From assembly GCA_947630175.1 (NCBI GenBank), contig CANRGJ010000001.1:62001-126000 (forward strand): a DNA stretch of 64,000 bases, written 5' to 3'. Both the position numbers and the translations under genes were made by a program. Below the pieces are notes generated by a model that saw only the letters and a list, made by a program, of their open reading frames with translations, was not told the DNA's origin and did no database searches. This document shows, piece by piece, positions 24,693-32,907 of the stretch. The DNA comes from an uncultured Ruminiclostridium sp. Its GTDB lineage: Bacteria > Bacillota > Clostridia > Oscillospirales > Ruminococcaceae. How positions within the stretch are numbered: position 1 is the first letter of the stretch; each line of letters begins with the position of its first letter.

Positions 24693-26639
24693 ATGGCAGA
24701 TATAAAGCTGCTTGACAAAAGCGTATATGAGCTTATAGCGGCAGGAGAAGTTATAGAGCGCCCTTCATCTGTTATAAAGGAGCTTGTGGAAAACGCTGTT
24801 GATGCAGGTGCGTCCAGAATAACGGTTGAAATCAAGAACGGCGGGATAACCTTTATGCGTGTAACCGACAACGGTTGCGGCATTCCGTTTGAACAGGTGC
24901 CCACCGCCTTTCTTCGTCATGCCACGAGCAAGCTGTCCACCGCAGATCAGCTTGATAATATTATGACCTTGGGCTTCAGGGGTGAGGCTTTGGCGTCTGT
25001 TGCCGCAGTCGGCAGGGTCGAGGTACTTACAAAATGCTCCGAGGACGAGCTTGGAACATCATATCATATAGAGGGCGGAGAAGAAACGGTCTACGAAAAA
25101 ACAGGCTGTCCAGACGGTACGACTGTTATAATCCGTGATATTTTCTTCAATACCCCCGCACGCCTTAAATTTATGAAAAAAGACGTTACAGAAGGAAACT
25201 ATGTGCAGGCTGTGGTAGACCGCCTTGCGCTTGTTTATCCCGAAATCGCTTTTTCCTTTATCCGTGACAACAAAACGGTTAGAATAACATCAGGCGACGG
25301 CAAGATGTATTCTTCCATATATTCCGTTTTCGGCAGGCAGTTTGCCGCATCTCTTACTCAGGTGGATTATCAGCAGAACGGAATAAAAATAAACGGATAT
25401 ATTTCTGTTCCCCATGCCTGCCGAGCCAACCGGCAAATGCAGTATTTCTTCATAAACCGTCGTTCTGTGCGGAATGCTACTTGTATGGCTGCACTTGAGG
25501 AAGGGTATCGCAACAGCGTTATGGTGGGAAAGTTTCCTGCTTGCGTGCTGAACATTGAAATAGCCCCCTCTGAGGTAGATGTAAATGTCAGCCCTTCAAA
25601 AACCGAAGTTAGATTTTCCAATGACAAGATGATTTTTGAGGCGGTATATTTGGCGGTAAAAAACGGAATACTCAATGCGGAGAATATAAAAGAGATAGAA
25701 GCGCCAAAGCCTTCACTCAACACGCAGACTGTTTTTGCGGAAGATAATGAGGAGGACGATAAAATACCTGTCGTCGTACCCAAGCCAAAGCCTTTTTATC
25801 AGGAAAAAAGGTATTTTGATATTGTAAAAGAGCCTGAATATCATTCTGCCGAAAGCACATCTACAGGAAATGTTGCTCTTAATGCCACAGCGACTGTGTA
25901 TAAATCAAACCCGCCGCAAAATATTTTCATACAGGAAAAGTTGGACGAAGATATCGACAAGGCAGAAACAACAGGATATGAATTTATCAGCCATTCCAGC
26001 CTGATACGCAAGGAAAGCGCGGAAGAAGACAAACCGAAAATACCGAACTCCGTTGCAGAACAGGAAAATGAGCAGCCGATAAAATATATCGGTGAATTAT
26101 TCAAAACCTACATCATTTGCGAACAAGGTGAAAATATGATTTTGATAGACAAGCACGCCGCCCATGAACGTATCCGTTTTGAGCAGTTGAAAAAAGAGCT
26201 TGTTACCACTGCTCAGCTCCTTACCGAAAGCGTTTCACTGACGCTTTCAGCGGAGGAATGGACTGCGCTTGCGGATAATGCGGACTATCTTTCGGAGTTA
26301 GGAATAGAAATTGACTTTTTAGACGATTTCAAGGCTGAGGTCACCGCTTTTCCCTCTATGCTTTCCGATTGGCCTGTTGAGGATACAATGCAGAAAATCG
26401 CAGCGGTTCTTATCGGCGGAGGAGATAATATTGAGGGCGAGCTTTACGACGATATTCTTCATTCTGTTGCTTGCAAGGGAGCGATAAAAGCCCATGAATA
26501 CACCTCTTCTCAGGAGCTTGAGATACTTGCAAAGCGCATATTGGGCGATAAAAGCATTCGCTATTGTCCTCACGGCAGACCTATCGTCACCACTGTTTCC
26601 AAGCGGGAAATAGAAAAGAATTTCGGCAGGATACAATAA
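24693..26639 (+). CDS. mutL: DNA mismatch repair protein MutL (endonuclease type)
   Basis: MutL couples mismatch recognition by MutS to strand removal. The 648 residues have the GHKL ATPase at the N-terminus (AAGEVIERPSSVIKELVENA, VTDNGCGIP, FRGEALASVAAV), a variable linker (about 340-470) and the dimerisation/endonuclease domain. The last carries DKHAAHERIRFE (about 486-497), ACKGAIKAHE and CPHGRP, the set seen in nicking MutL proteins; the usual DQHA is DKHA here. This fits a genome without MutH. It sits 18 bases after mutS and overlaps miaA by one base. Confidence 0.95.
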   Translation: MADIKLLDKSVYELIAAGEVIERPSSVIKELVENAVDAGASRITVEIKNGGITFMRVTDNGCGIPFEQVPTAFLRHATSKLSTADQLDNIMTLGFRGEALASVAAVGRVEVLTKCSEDELGTSYHIEGGEETVYEKTGCPDGTTVIIRDIFFNTPARLKFMKKDVTEGNYVQAVVDRLALVYPEIAFSFIRDNKTVRITSGDGKMYSSIYSVFGRQFAASLTQVDYQQNGIKINGYISVPHACRANRQMQYFFINRRSVRNATCMAALEEGYRNSVMVGKFPACVLNIEIAPSEVDVNVSPSKTEVRFSNDKMIFEAVYLAVKNGILNAENIKEIEAPKPSLNTQTVFAEDNEEDDKIPVVVPKPKPFYQEKRYFDIVKEPEYHSAESTSTGNVALNATATVYKSNPPQNIFIQEKLDEDIDKAETTGYEFISHSSLIRKESAEEDKPKIPNSVAEQENEQPIKYIGELFKTYIICEQGENMILIDKHAAHERIRFEQLKKELVTTAQLLTESVSLTLSAEEWTALADNADYLSELGIEIDFLDDFKAEVTAFPSMLSDWPVEDTMQKIAAVLIGGGDNIEGELYDDILHSVACKGAIKAHEYTSSQELEILAKRILGDKSIRYCPHGRPIVTTVSKREIEKNFGRIQ

Positions 26640-27595
26640 TGAACGGAAAGATATTCGTGCCTGTCATATGCGGACCGACAGCGTCGGGAAAGACCACTTT
26701 GGGAGTCAATATAGCGCAGAAGCTGGAAGGAGAGATAGTTTCCGCCGATTCAATGCAGATATATACGGGAATGGAGATTGCCTCCGCCAAGCCTTCCAAA
26801 AGCGAAATGCAGGGAATACCTCATCATCTTATGGATTTTCTTTCTCCGAGCGAGCCTTTTTCGGTTGCAGATTATGTGGAGCTTGCTCATAAATGCATAC
26901 AGGATATACATTCAAGGGGAAAAATCCCGATAATAGTTGGTGGAACAGGACTGTATATTTCTTCTGTCATAAACAATATCACTTTTGACGATACGGGAAG
27001 CGACCCTGATTTCCGATTCGAAATGAAAGAATTCGCCGAAAAAAACGGAAATGAAGCCCTTTGGCAAAAATTAAATGAAATTGACCCCCAATCTGCTGCA
27101 AAGCTCCACCCTAATAATCTTAACCGTGTTATCAGAGCACTGGAGGTCTATCATCTAAGCGGCAAAAAAATAAGCTGCGTTCAGTCACAGAGCCGCTTGA
27201 ACGAAAGTCCGTATGAGCCGTTTTATCTTATGCCCGATTTTGAAAGGGAACAGCTATATTCGAGGATAAACGACCGTGTTGACGTTATGATGAGCAAAGG
27301 ACTTTTGGAGGAGGCAAGAGAGTTTTTCACTCACAGCGATTATGCGACCTCTGCGCAGGCGATAGGATATAAAGAGCTTAAACCCTTTCTTGACGGCGAA
27401 AAACCGCTTGAGGAATGTGTTGAAAAGCTTAAGCAGTCCACCCGCAATTATGCGAAAAGACAGCTTACATGGTTCAATAAAGTGCCACAGTTAAATAGGA
27501 TAAACGGAAACGACCTGACATCGGGAATAAAAATTTCGGAAATTGTTAAAAAATTAGTGAAAAGATATAGCTTTTTAGAAAAAAATATGATATAA
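26639..27595 (+). CDS. miaA: tRNA dimethylallyltransferase
   Basis: MiaA transfers dimethylallyl to A37 of tRNAs that read UNN codons; MiaB, encoded at 20202, modifies the product further. The 318 residues include the P-loop CGPTASGKTTLG, the conserved SADSMQIYTGMEIASAKPS, GGTGLYISS, and RQLTWFNK near the C-terminus. ATG 26639 shares its A with the mutL stop (TAATG). An earlier in-frame ATG at 26564 would overlap mutL by 76 bases and is rejected. The hfq promoter lies within the last codons. Confidence 0.95.
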   Translation: MNGKIFVPVICGPTASGKTTLGVNIAQKLEGEIVSADSMQIYTGMEIASAKPSKSEMQGIPHHLMDFLSPSEPFSVADYVELAHKCIQDIHSRGKIPIIVGGTGLYISSVINNITFDDTGSDPDFRFEMKEFAEKNGNEALWQKLNEIDPQSAAKLHPNNLNRVIRALEVYHLSGKKISCVQSQSRLNESPYEPFYLMPDFEREQLYSRINDRVDVMMSKGLLEEAREFFTHSDYATSAQAIGYKELKPFLDGEKPLEECVEKLKQSTRNYAKRQLTWFNKVPQLNRINGNDLTSGIKISEIVKKLVKRYSFLEKNMI

Positions 27596-27596
27596 T
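27588..27596 (+). promoter_or_regulatory. extended -10 promoter of hfq
   Basis: TGATATAAT (27588-27596) is a full extended -10 with no good -35 at 16-18 bases. It spans the end of miaA and would give an hfq leader of about 115 bases. Confidence 0.5.
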
Positions 27597-27621
27597 TACA
27601 TTTAAATAGTAAATTAAATTA

Positions 27622-27696
27622 TCTCGGCATTGTTTTTGCTTGCCGGGAAAAATACGGAGGGCGCCGCAGACCGTATTCGCTTAAACCGCTGCGGTC
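27622..27696 (+). ncRNA. structured hfq leader with pseudoknot potential
   Basis: Three pairings are visible. A hairpin TCTCGGCA (27622-27629) / TGCCGGGA (27641-27648). A helix AATACGG (27651-27657) / CCGTATT (27671-27677). Inside the loop of that helix lies CCGCAG (27664-27669), which is complementary to CTGCGG (27689-27694) beyond it. The layout, 6-base loop 1, one base between helices, 11-base loop 3, is that of an H-type pseudoknot. A competing pairing GACCG (27669-27673) / CGGTC (27692-27696) is also possible. The Shine-Dalgarno AAAGGA (27704-27709) follows. I do not recognise a known riboswitch class. Confidence 0.5.
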
Positions 27697-27718
27697 AAAC
27701 AGAAAGGACAGATAAAAA

Positions 27719-27970
27719 ATGGCAAAGGATATCAATTTGCAGGATGTTTTTCTTAATCAGGCAAGAAAGGAAAAAATACCGGTAACAATATTCATAACTA
27801 ACGGCTTTCAGTTTAAGGGCGTTGTAAGAGGCTTTGACAATTATACTGTAATCCTTGATACGGACGGCAAGCAGAATTTGATATATAAGCATGCGATAAG
27901 CACCATAACTCCGTTCAAGAGCATATCTCTGCTTGATGCTTTTGACCATGACGAATCAGTTGAAGAGTAA
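27719..27970 (+). CDS. hfq: RNA chaperone Hfq
   Basis: Hfq is a hexameric Sm-like protein that binds small RNAs and mRNAs. The 83 residues have the Sm1 motif region ([35 protein letters not shown]) and an Sm2 region with [10 protein letters not shown], the usual KHA in place of YKHAIS-type Gram-negative variants. The C-terminal tail is short and acidic ([11 protein letters not shown]), typical of Firmicutes. It follows miaA as in many bacteria. The structured leader may control its level. Confidence 0.96.
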   Translation: MAKDINLQDVFLNQARKEKIPVTIFITNGFQFKGVVRGFDNYTVILDTDGKQNLIYKHAISTITPFKSISLLDAFDHDESVEE

Positions 27971-27972
27971 TC

Positions 27973-29211
27973 ATGTCGGAAAAAAAGCAAACCGCCGTTA
28001 CTACAAGGTTAGTATGGTTTTTAGTGATACTTTTTCTTCTGATAACGCTTGTCAGTCAGCTTGTTATTCATTACTACAACCCTATCACCACAGAACCTGC
28101 CGAATATTATTCATATGAAGACCATTTACAGGTCAAAGGGATATTTGTCCGTGATGAAAAGAGCGTAAGCTATAATGGCGGCGGGATCATAAATTATGTC
28201 TATTCCGACGGTGAAAAGCTGGCAAAAAACTCCGTGGTTGCTGAAATATATTCTTCACGCAACGACCTTTCTCTCCAGTTAGAGATAGACGAGCTTGAAA
28301 AGCAAATAGAAGTGCTGCAAGACGCAGAAAAACTGATAGGCAGCGACAATTCCCAGCTTGAGGCGTTTTCCAATCAGATATACGAAAATCACACCAAAAT
28401 GATGCAGTATATTCTGGACGGAAATTATGCGGCGGCGTCGGAAATGAAAAACGAATACCTTAACCTGCAAAGCAAGCGTCAGATAGTCAATGGCACAAGA
28501 ACAGACTACACTGCTAAAATATCTGAGCTTCAAAGTAAAATAGATTCTTTGTCGGCTCAGATAACCTCATATCCGCAGGATCTGACTTTGCAGGATACGG
28601 GATATTTTGTAAGCTCGGTAGACGGATACGAGTCAGAACTGACCTATGATTCGATATCCTCGCTTACAGAGGAAAAAATCGAGCAGATAATAAAAAATCC
28701 CGATATATCGGTCAATGATTCCTCAGTGATCGGAAAGGTAATTTCCGACTATAAATGGAAAATGGTTTGCGTTATTCCCGCAGAATCGGGCATAAATCTT
28801 TATGAAGACGCACAGCTTAACGTTCTGGTAGGAAACGGTACTTCCGTATCCAAGGCGATAGTGGAAAGCGTAAAGGAACTGCCTTCGGGGAACAGTATGG
28901 TCGTGCTTGGTTTTGATATTTTCAATCAATCTTTGGTAACGAGCAGGACGGCTCAATTAAAGATAATGTTTGACGAATACAGCGGAATAAGGATAGCCTC
29001 CTCTGCGGTACATTTTGATAATGACGGAAATATCGGCGTTTACATAAAACGTGGGGTAAATATTTATTTCAGGCAGATCGATCTTATCCGCACCGAAGGG
29101 GATTATACGCTGGTACGCGATACCACCGGTAAGCAGGGTTATCTGTCATTGTACGACTCGGTAATTGTTGAAGGGACTGATTTGTATGACGGAAAAATCA
29201 TTCTCCAGTAG
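27973..29211 (+). CDS. HlyD-like membrane-anchored adaptor protein
   Basis: The 412-residue protein has a single N-terminal membrane segment (about residues 12-32, VWFLVILFLLITLVSQLVI), a lipoyl-like beta half (GGIINYVYSDGEKLAKNSVV, about 74-93), a coiled coil (about 100-200), and a second beta region toward the C-terminus, the plan of HlyD/membrane-fusion proteins. No ABC transporter or permease gene is nearby; neighbours are hfq and ylmE/sepF, and this placement recurs in related clostridia as far as I recall. Role unknown; cell envelope or division is suggested only by context. Confidence 0.7.
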   Translation: MSEKKQTAVTTRLVWFLVILFLLITLVSQLVIHYYNPITTEPAEYYSYEDHLQVKGIFVRDEKSVSYNGGGIINYVYSDGEKLAKNSVVAEIYSSRNDLSLQLEIDELEKQIEVLQDAEKLIGSDNSQLEAFSNQIYENHTKMMQYILDGNYAAASEMKNEYLNLQSKRQIVNGTRTDYTAKISELQSKIDSLSAQITSYPQDLTLQDTGYFVSSVDGYESELTYDSISSLTEEKIEQIIKNPDISVNDSSVIGKVISDYKWKMVCVIPAESGINLYEDAQLNVLVGNGTSVSKAIVESVKELPSGNSMVVLGFDIFNQSLVTSRTAQLKIMFDEYSGIRIASSAVHFDNDGNIGVYIKRGVNIYFRQIDLIRTEGDYTLVRDTTGKQGYLSLYDSVIVEGTDLYDGKIILQ

Positions 29212-29899
29212 CCCTGAGGCATTTGCTCAGGTAAGGGAAAACTATCTGCGCATAACCGAGAACATCGCAAATGCTGTTGCAAAAGCGAATAGACAAGATA
29301 AAATACGCTTTATGGCAGTGACCAAAACAGTTCCTGTTGAAAAAGTGAATTATGCAGTATCTCTGGGAATAAATTTGCTAGGAGAAAACCGTGTGCAGGA
29401 ATTTCTCGGAAAAAGGGATTTTTACGTTCCTGATTGCGAAATTCATTTTATCGGGGGCTTGCAAAATAACAAAGTTAAGTATATAATTGATAAAGTAAGT
29501 ATGATACATTCTGTTGACAGCGAAAAGCTGGCTTTGGAAATTGATAAGCGTGCCTCGCTGATGGAACGTATAATGGACATACTTATTGAGGTGAACATAG
29601 GCAAAGAAGAAAGCAAAGGAGGAATACTCCCTGATGCTGTGAATGAATTTTCAGATTTTTGCTTTCATATGAACAATATTCGACTTCGTGGATTTATGGC
29701 TATACCTCCTCCAGATGATAATGGGAGCAATGAACGCTATTTTGAACAAATGCAGCGTATTTACAATGATTGCCGTTCAAAATACGGTGAGGACATTGAC
29801 ACACTTTCAATGGGAATGTCCAATGATTATGAACAGGCTGTCTTGCACGGCTCCAATCTTGTAAGGATCGGCAGCGCCCTGTTCGGCAACAGGAAATAA
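29186..29899 (+). CDS. ylmE: PLP homeostasis protein, YggS/YlmE family
   Basis: This family is a fold-type III, alanine-racemase-like barrel that binds pyridoxal phosphate and helps balance the free PLP pool; no enzymatic reaction is established. The 237 residues include the PLP lysine in FMAVTKTVPVEKV, GENRVQEFLGK, HFIGGLQNNKVKYI, LIEVNIGKEESKGG and LSMGMSNDYEQAVLHGSN. ATG 29186 lies 10 bases after AAGGGA and overlaps the HlyD-like gene by 26 bases. ylmE upstream of sepF is a conserved Firmicute arrangement. Confidence 0.93.
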   Translation: MTEKSFSSSPEAFAQVRENYLRITENIANAVAKANRQDKIRFMAVTKTVPVEKVNYAVSLGINLLGENRVQEFLGKRDFYVPDCEIHFIGGLQNNKVKYIIDKVSMIHSVDSEKLALEIDKRASLMERIMDILIEVNIGKEESKGGILPDAVNEFSDFCFHMNNIRLRGFMAIPPPDDNGSNERYFEQMQRIYNDCRSKYGEDIDTLSMGMSNDYEQAVLHGSNLVRIGSALFGNRK

Positions 29900-29940
29900 A
29901 GCGGCGAACGCTTTATATATGAAGGAAAGGAAATAAAACT

Positions 29941-30396
29941 ATGGGATTTTTTTCGGAAACTTTTAGGAAATTAAGCGGTAATGAAGACGAAGAGGAAAAC
30001 GAATACGAAGAAAACGGTGGCGAAACCGAAGAATATGATGACGATTTTGGTTTCAAGCGTTCAAGCACTATGTCTGCTGCTCCTAAAACGGGTAAGGTGC
30101 TGAACATTCCTGCTACGACCAGACTGCAGGTTATTGTAGTAAAGGCGGAATCTTTAAAGGATGCAGCCGAGGTTGCTGATCATTTCAAGAACAAAAGAGC
30201 AGTCGTGCTTAACCTTGATAACACCAACAAGGATGTGGCCAACAGACTTATCGACTTTCTTGCAGGCGTTGCCTATGCGTCTGACGGTGATTTCAAGCGT
30301 ATAGCCAACACTTCCTACATACTTGTTCCTTACAACGTAGATATATCCGGCGAGTTCATTGACGAGCTTACCAACAATTCCACAGACTTTATGTAA
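29941..30396 (+). CDS. sepF: cell division protein SepF
   Basis: SepF anchors and aligns FtsZ filaments at the division site. The 151-residue protein starts with the amphipathic membrane-binding helix MGFFSETFRKL, has an acidic disordered linker (about 15-42), and the C-terminal SepF domain (about 60-135) with VIVVKAESLKDAAEVADHF and IANTSYILVPYNVDI. The usual ylmG gene between sepF and ylmH is missing here; the stop codon instead overlaps the ylmH start by one base. Confidence 0.95.
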   Translation: MGFFSETFRKLSGNEDEEENEYEENGGETEEYDDDFGFKRSSTMSAAPKTGKVLNIPATTRLQVIVVKAESLKDAAEVADHFKNKRAVVLNLDNTNKDVANRLIDFLAGVAYASDGDFKRIANTSYILVPYNVDISGEFIDELTNNSTDFM

Positions 30397-31145
30397 TGAG
30401 ATCGTTTTTTCCGGTAAATGCCGAAGAAAAAGAGTTTTGCCGACATATTTCCGATTTGGTAAGAATGGGCGGGAGAACATATTATGCTCGTTTCAGTACA
30501 TTTCTTACCGAAAGGGAGCAGCTTTTGGCGGAAACCACAGCTGCCGGTGCAAAGGCGGAGTATTGCTTCTGGGGCGGTCACAGCACCGCCTCCAGAAAGA
30601 TGTTTGCGTCGCCTGCTACCGATGAAGATGATTTTCCGATAAAAGCACTGACCTTTTTGTTCCGTGAAAAGGATCAGCTTTCACACAGAGATTTTCTCGG
30701 TACTTTTATGTCAATGGGCATAAAGCGTGACCAGATAGGAGATATAGCGGTAACTCAAGGAGTGGCGGCGGCATTTTTCACTGAAACTGCAGCAGACCTT
30801 ATCTTAAGCGAATTAGATAAGGTGGGAGGCGTCGGGGTGAGTATTCAGCAGGGTTTAGCTATTACTTGGCCCGAACAGCAGTTTGAACAGTGCGATATTA
30901 TTGTTTCTTCATTCAGGACGGACGCCGTTATAGCTGCATTGTGCGGCTTGAGCCGTGAAAAATCCGCATCACTGATAAAGCAGGGAAACGTTGTAATAAA
31001 CGGAATACCGTGTTCAAGCGTTAGTGAAAATATAGACGTTGGAGATGTATTTTCCGTCAAGGGATTCGGCAAATTTATCCTTTCCCAAGCGGGAGGAATA
31101 ACAAAAAAAGGTAAAAATCACATAATTGTGAACAAATACAAATAA
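30396..31145 (+). CDS. ylmH: S4-domain RNA-binding protein YlmH
   Basis: YlmH-type proteins carry a C-terminal S4 domain and bind ribosomal RNA; a link to ribosome quality control has been reported for Bacillus. The 249 residues have the N-terminal YlmH domain (YYARFSTFLTEREQLLAE) and the S4 domain near residues 182-245 (LSREKSASLIKQGNVVING, GDVFSVKGFGKFIL). The ATG shares its A with the sepF stop, so translation is likely coupled. The neighbours are the division genes sepF and divIVA. Confidence 0.92.
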   Translation: MRSFFPVNAEEKEFCRHISDLVRMGGRTYYARFSTFLTEREQLLAETTAAGAKAEYCFWGGHSTASRKMFASPATDEDDFPIKALTFLFREKDQLSHRDFLGTFMSMGIKRDQIGDIAVTQGVAAAFFTETAADLILSELDKVGGVGVSIQQGLAITWPEQQFEQCDIIVSSFRTDAVIAALCGLSREKSASLIKQGNVVINGIPCSSVSENIDVGDVFSVKGFGKFILSQAGGITKKGKNHIIVNKYK

Positions 31146-31161
31146 AACGGAGGATATTCAA

Positions 31162-32334
31162 ATGGACGTAAACGATATAGTGGAAAAAAGGTTCGATAAG
31201 GCTTTTAACGGCTATAAAATGGAAGACGTAGACGATTTTCTTCAAGAAATATCCTCCGAATTTTTAGTGATGAAAAATCAGAACGCCGATTTGAAAAAGC
31301 AGATCGACGTTTTGAAGAAGCAAGCCGAGGATTCTAAAAAGCAAAGCGGGGAGCTTGAACGTAAAATGGAGGTCCTTGCTGATAAAATCAGGGAGTACCG
31401 CAATGATGAAGAGGCTATAAAGGACGCCCTTCTTGGCGCTCAGAAGCAAAGTGCCTCTATAATTTCTTCCGCAAAAGCGCAGTCTGAAAAGATGAACGCC
31501 GACGCTAAGGCACAGTCCGACAAGCTGATAAACGACGCCAAGGCACAGGCCGACAAAATCGTTAAAGACGCCGAAGCAAAGGCTCACGAAAAGGACGAAT
31601 ACGGAAAGAAGCTCGTTGCCGACGCAAATGCGGAAAAGGAAAGAATAGTTTCCGAATGTGAGCGCAAATCCTCTGAAATGCAGGCTCATATGGAAGAAGA
31701 GATAATAAAGCAGGAAGCTGTTCTTGCAAGGACGAGAGATGAAAGCAACGCTTATCTTGACCGTCTTAACAAAGAATACGGCGATTATTTCAATAAACTC
31801 ACAACAGAATATCAGGCTTATATGGATCAATTGACCAAGGAACGCCAGACAAAAATCGAGCAGCTTAAGGCGGAACATCAATCACATCTGGACGCTTTAA
31901 AGGCTATTCCTCAGAAATGTGAGAACGACTTTGTAAAGTCTGTAAAAGAAACGCCAAAGCCTGCACCAGTAGTAGTTCCTGCCCCTAAGCCTGCACCTGC
32001 TCCCACTCCTGCCGCTAACCCTGCGCCTGCTCCTGCGGCTCAGACTGCACAGCCTGCACCTGCGGTAGCGCCTGTTCAGCCTGCTCCTGTCGCTGCTAAT
32101 CCTGCACCTGCTCCTATAAAAGAGGATAAGCCTAAGGAGGCAACTCCTGTTTCTCAGTCCGAACCTTTCACAAAGGAAGAAGAAGCGCTTCTTTTTGAGA
32201 AAACTACTGAGATCGAGCTTGAACCTGCCTTTGCAGACGAGGATGACAGCGGACTTCCTTTCTTTGACAAGTCAAAGTATAAGTCAAGAACTGAAAAGCT
32301 GAAATTCGGAACAAACAATACTGACGATAAATAA
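31162..32334 (+). CDS. divIVA: DivIVA-domain protein
   Basis: DivIVA proteins sense membrane curvature and organise poles and septa. The N-terminus (DIVEKRFDKAFNGYKMEDVD, about residues 4-23) is the membrane-binding DivIVA motif. Long coiled coils follow (about 30-260), with imperfect Ala/Lys/Gln-rich repeats of the type DAKAQSDKL at about 95-150. The C-terminal part is a Pro-Ala-rich linker (about 272-330, PAPxP units) and an acidic tail. At 390 residues it is about twice the Bacillus protein; the added length is mostly linker and coil. Confidence 0.9.
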   Translation: MDVNDIVEKRFDKAFNGYKMEDVDDFLQEISSEFLVMKNQNADLKKQIDVLKKQAEDSKKQSGELERKMEVLADKIREYRNDEEAIKDALLGAQKQSASIISSAKAQSEKMNADAKAQSDKLINDAKAQADKIVKDAEAKAHEKDEYGKKLVADANAEKERIVSECERKSSEMQAHMEEEIIKQEAVLARTRDESNAYLDRLNKEYGDYFNKLTTEYQAYMDQLTKERQTKIEQLKAEHQSHLDALKAIPQKCENDFVKSVKETPKPAPVVVPAPKPAPAPTPAANPAPAPAAQTAQPAPAVAPVQPAPVAANPAPAPIKEDKPKEATPVSQSEPFTKEEEALLFEKTTEIELEPAFADEDDSGLPFFDKSKYKSRTEKLKFGTNNTDDK

Positions 32335-32379
32335 ACCGTCCAAGCGGTAAGTTAAAAAACATAGAACGGAAAGAAACAG

Positions 32380-32907
32380 ATGACGACATATATCGCTCTT
32401 GCGGCGGCTTTTCTCCTTGTTGGAGTTGACCAGCTTACAAAATGGCTTGCCGTAACGTATATCAAGCCTGTACACTCAATAAATCTTATCAGTGTAGGTA
32501 CAAACGAGTGGCTCAATCTCACATATCAGGAAAATACGGGCGCAGCATTCAGTATTTTGCGTGATAAACAACTGTTTTTAATTATATTAACCTCCATAGT
32601 TATTTTGGGGGTTATTATATTGATGTTGACAAAACGGGTAAAAAAGCCAGTTTATATCTGGTCTTTTTCTCTTATACTTGCAGGCGGCATAGGAAATCTG
32701 ATTGACAGAATATTCAATTCGTATGTAGTTGATTTTATAGACGTTAGAATAATAAATTTTGCCGTATTTAATTTTGCGGACATATGCGCAGTCACAGGCA
32801 CGATAATGCTGATTTTCTTCTACATTCTTGATGAAATCAAATCATCAAAGGAAAAGAAAGCCAAGACCGCCGACGAAGAAGCTTCGGAAAATACCGATGA
32901 TGAATAA
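32380..32907 (+). CDS. lspA: lipoprotein signal peptidase (signal peptidase II)
   Basis: LspA removes signal peptides from prolipoproteins after lipid attachment. The 175 residues contain four membrane segments, the conserved FLLVGVDQLTKW, NTGAAFSIL, and the two catalytic-aspartate motifs GGIGNLIDRIFNSYVVDF and FNFADICAVTG. The C-terminal extension of about 20 residues is charged (KSSKEKKAKTADEE). It overlaps the next gene by about 8 bases. In Bacillus lspA likewise sits between divIVA and ylyB. Confidence 0.95.
   Translation: MTTYIALAAAFLLVGVDQLTKWLAVTYIKPVHSINLISVGTNEWLNLTYQENTGAAFSILRDKQLFLIILTSIVILGVIILMLTKRVKKPVYIWSFSLILAGGIGNLIDRIFNSYVVDFIDVRIINFAVFNFADICAVTGTIMLIFFYILDEIKSSKEKKAKTADEEASENTDDE

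Noticed and set aside
27651..27694. Guanidine-III (mini-ykkC) riboswitch
   Set aside because: The pseudoknot layout is similar, but the conserved loop sequences of that class are missing and hfq is not a guanidine-related gene.
29941..30396. Missing ylmG as a sign of deletion
   Set aside because: sepF and ylmH overlap cleanly by one base with no remnant between them; ylmG is simply absent in this gene order.
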